Source: Deltaproteobacteria bacterium RBG_13_49_15 (GTDB lineage Bacteria > Desulfobacterota > Desulfobacteria > Desulfobacterales > UBA2156). From it: DNA of 6,766 bases. The notes under the pieces are model-generated. The model was not told the DNA's origin. It worked only from the letters and a program-made list of their open reading frames with translations, and made no database searches. A program made the translations under genes and the position numbers. This document shows positions 5,540 through 6,766 of this stretch, in pieces; positions within the stretch are counted from its first letter, which is position 1, and each line of letters starts with the position of its first letter. The DNA is taken from the NCBI GenBank assembly GCA_001797695.1, contig MGQD01000118.1:1-6766 (forward strand), given 5' to 3'.

Positions 5540-6766
5540 ATAGAAGATGAGATAGCGGATGACGGACAGATCTGAGCACACATGCCGCATCCGGTACACT
5601 GGATTGAATCAATACACACGGTTTCATTTTCTCCCTCCTGGCGAAACAGAGCCGGACAGGCCAGCTTTTCAATACAGCTCCAGCATTGGTTACACGCCTC
5701 GGGATCAACGCGAAAAACCGGAGCCTCGGATTTACGAAAAGCTTGCAACGCACAAGCTCTCCTGGAGATCACTACACGGACTCCTTTTTGTTTAAGACCT
5801 TTGCGGATCGCGGCAATTGTTTGTCGAATTTCGTAGGGATCCACGACCTCCACATCTTCAACACCGCATCCTCTGATCAGGGCCTCAAAATCAAGACGTC
5901 GTGTTTTATTCCCGGTCGCAGTTATGCCCGTACCCGCATGGGGTTGGCCGCCGGTCATGCCGGTCGTGCTGTTGTCACAAATAATCACTAGGATGTCGCT
6001 ACCGTTGTAAATGCAATTGATTAGCCCGGGAATTCCGGCATGAATGAAAGTAGAATCTCCGATCACCGCTACCGTTTTTTCATTTAGGGTTTGGGAATAT
6101 CCTGACGCCACTCCGATGGAAGCTCCCATGCTGAATTTAGCGTCTCCAAGGTGATGAGGAGGATAACACATGAGAGTATAACAACCAATGTCGCCAACAA
6201 TGAACGGTTTGACACGAGAGCGTTTCATAGCCGTTTTCAGCGCATACATCGTCCCGGTATGAGGGCACCCCGCACAAAAGACCATGGACCGATTCGGGAG
6301 GATGCTGCGAACCTCATCAATCAGTTCATCCGGTGTCGGATGGGCGGGAGTATTCCGGGATAGGAGCCGGTAAATGCTTTGGGAGACAAGAGTGGAATTC
6401 AATTCCCCCCATTGGGGCAGATGCCCTGTGAGCTTACCCAGGATTGTCGCCGGCGTCCCAGTTCCTCCGGCAAGTGTCCTGATTTGGGTTTCAACCACGG
6501 GAGCGCCTTCTTCGACAGTCAGGATAGTCCAAGGAACAGACAAGGCCTCTTTCAGCATCGTTTTGGGTATTGGGTACACACAGCCGAGCTTCATCAGAGC
6601 AACTTTTCCGGCATCCAATTCCTCGAGAACGTCTTCCACATACGTAGCGGCCACTCCGGAGGTAATGATACAAAGTGATTCGCACCCCTGCCGGTTGAAG
6701 GTGTTAAAGCGTAATTCATCGGAAACTTTTTCAAGGAGAGGCTGTTGTTCGATGAGCCAGCGACTC
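5536..6766 (-). CDS. iorA: Indolepyruvate ferredoxin oxidoreductase alpha subunit, 5'-truncated by the window edge
   Basis: Thiamine-diphosphate and iron-sulfur subunit that, with IorB, oxidatively decarboxylates aryl-2-oxoacids (indolepyruvate, phenylpyruvate) to aryl-acetyl-CoA and reduces ferredoxin. The frame stays open to the right edge, giving 409 visible residues; the GTG at 6654 is internal, since family-like sequence (CESLCIITSGVAATYVEDVL) continues across it. About 200 N-terminal residues are expected outside. In visible numbering: the KLGCVYPIP region (about 59-67), the MVFCAGCPHTG motif (161-171), and the thiamine-diphosphate motif starting GDSTFIHAGIPGL (236-248) and continuing to DNSTTGMTGGQPHAGTG (264-280). 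At the C-terminus is a two-cluster ferredoxin domain with C358, C361, C364, C370 and C390, C393, C396, C400, each group followed by Pro. All eight cluster cysteines are present. iorB does not follow; aor does. iorB may lie upstream outside the window. Specificity within the family (aryl versus other oxoacids) is not certain. Confidence 0.93.
   Translation of the reverse strand, partial: SRWLIEQQPLLEKVSDELRFNTFNRQGCESLCIITSGVAATYVEDVLEELDAGKVALMKLGCVYPIPKTMLKEALSVPWTILTVEEGAPVVETQIRTLAGGTGTPATILGKLTGHLPQWGELNSTLVSQSIYRLLSRNTPAHPTPDELIDEVRSILPNRSMVFCAGCPHTGTMYALKTAMKRSRVKPFIVGDIGCYTLMCYPPHHLGDAKFSMGASIGVASGYSQTLNEKTVAVIGDSTFIHAGIPGLINCIYNGSDILVIICDNSTTGMTGGQPHAGTGITATGNKTRRLDFEALIRGCGVEDVEVVDPYEIRQTIAAIRKGLKQKGVRVVISRRACALQAFRKSEAPVFRVDPEACNQCWSCIEKLACPALFRQEGENETVCIDSIQCTGCGMCAQICPSSAISSSI

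Noticed and set aside
5493..5753. Minus-strand open frame of 86 codons over the iorA 3' end
   Set aside because: It is a shadow of the ferredoxin-domain coding sequence in another frame, and its Cys/Arg-rich translation matches no family I know.
5536..6654. iorA start at the GTG at 6654 (372 residues)
   Set aside because: The frame is open upstream to the window edge and encodes family-conserved sequence there, so the GTG is an internal valine codon and the gene is truncated by the window.

Overview
The window most likely comes from an obligately anaerobic bacterium. It encodes a tungsten-type aldehyde:ferredoxin oxidoreductase (AOR) and an indolepyruvate ferredoxin oxidoreductase alpha subunit (IorA), both oxygen-sensitive iron-sulfur enzymes, together with an acyl-CoA dehydrogenase. 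A sulfate-reducing or syntrophic Desulfobacterota-type organism would fit this mix, but that is inference. Base composition looks moderate, and no rRNA, tRNA, CRISPR or mobile element was seen.

Layout. At the left, one plus-strand gene (55-1050) encodes an ornithine cyclodeaminase / mu-crystallin family protein. It converges on a minus-strand gene set across a 165-bp gap with no convincing terminator. Read in the direction of transcription from the right edge, the minus-strand genes are: iorA-like (5' end outside the window, stop at 5536), aor (5447-3612), a MoaD/ThiS-like sulfur carrier (3605-3372), an acyl-CoA dehydrogenase (3352-2174) and a DMT/EamA transporter (start most likely 2133, stop at 1216). 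The last four are 6, 19 and 40 nt apart and look like one operon. iorA is separated from aor by 88 nt holding several competing inverted repeats and a strong Shine-Dalgarno sequence.

How they may work together (inference). IorA-type enzymes convert aryl-2-oxoacids from transaminated aromatic amino acids to aryl-acyl-CoA. AOR oxidises the matching aldehyde to the acid, or runs in reverse, using ferredoxin. The MoaD-like protein probably supplies the dithiolene sulfur for the tungstopterin. The acyl-CoA dehydrogenase resembles glutaryl-CoA dehydrogenases and keeps the Arg that holds a distal carboxylate, but has substitutions at the two positions associated with decarboxylation. The transporter could move an amino acid or organic acid. 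The picture is a ferredoxin-linked amino-acid or organic-acid degradation module whose exact substrate cannot be read from the sequence.

The most notable non-coding signals are two sets of mutually exclusive inverted repeats. One lies between iorA and aor, the other just before the transporter start, where one of the two hairpins would cover the likely ribosome binding site.
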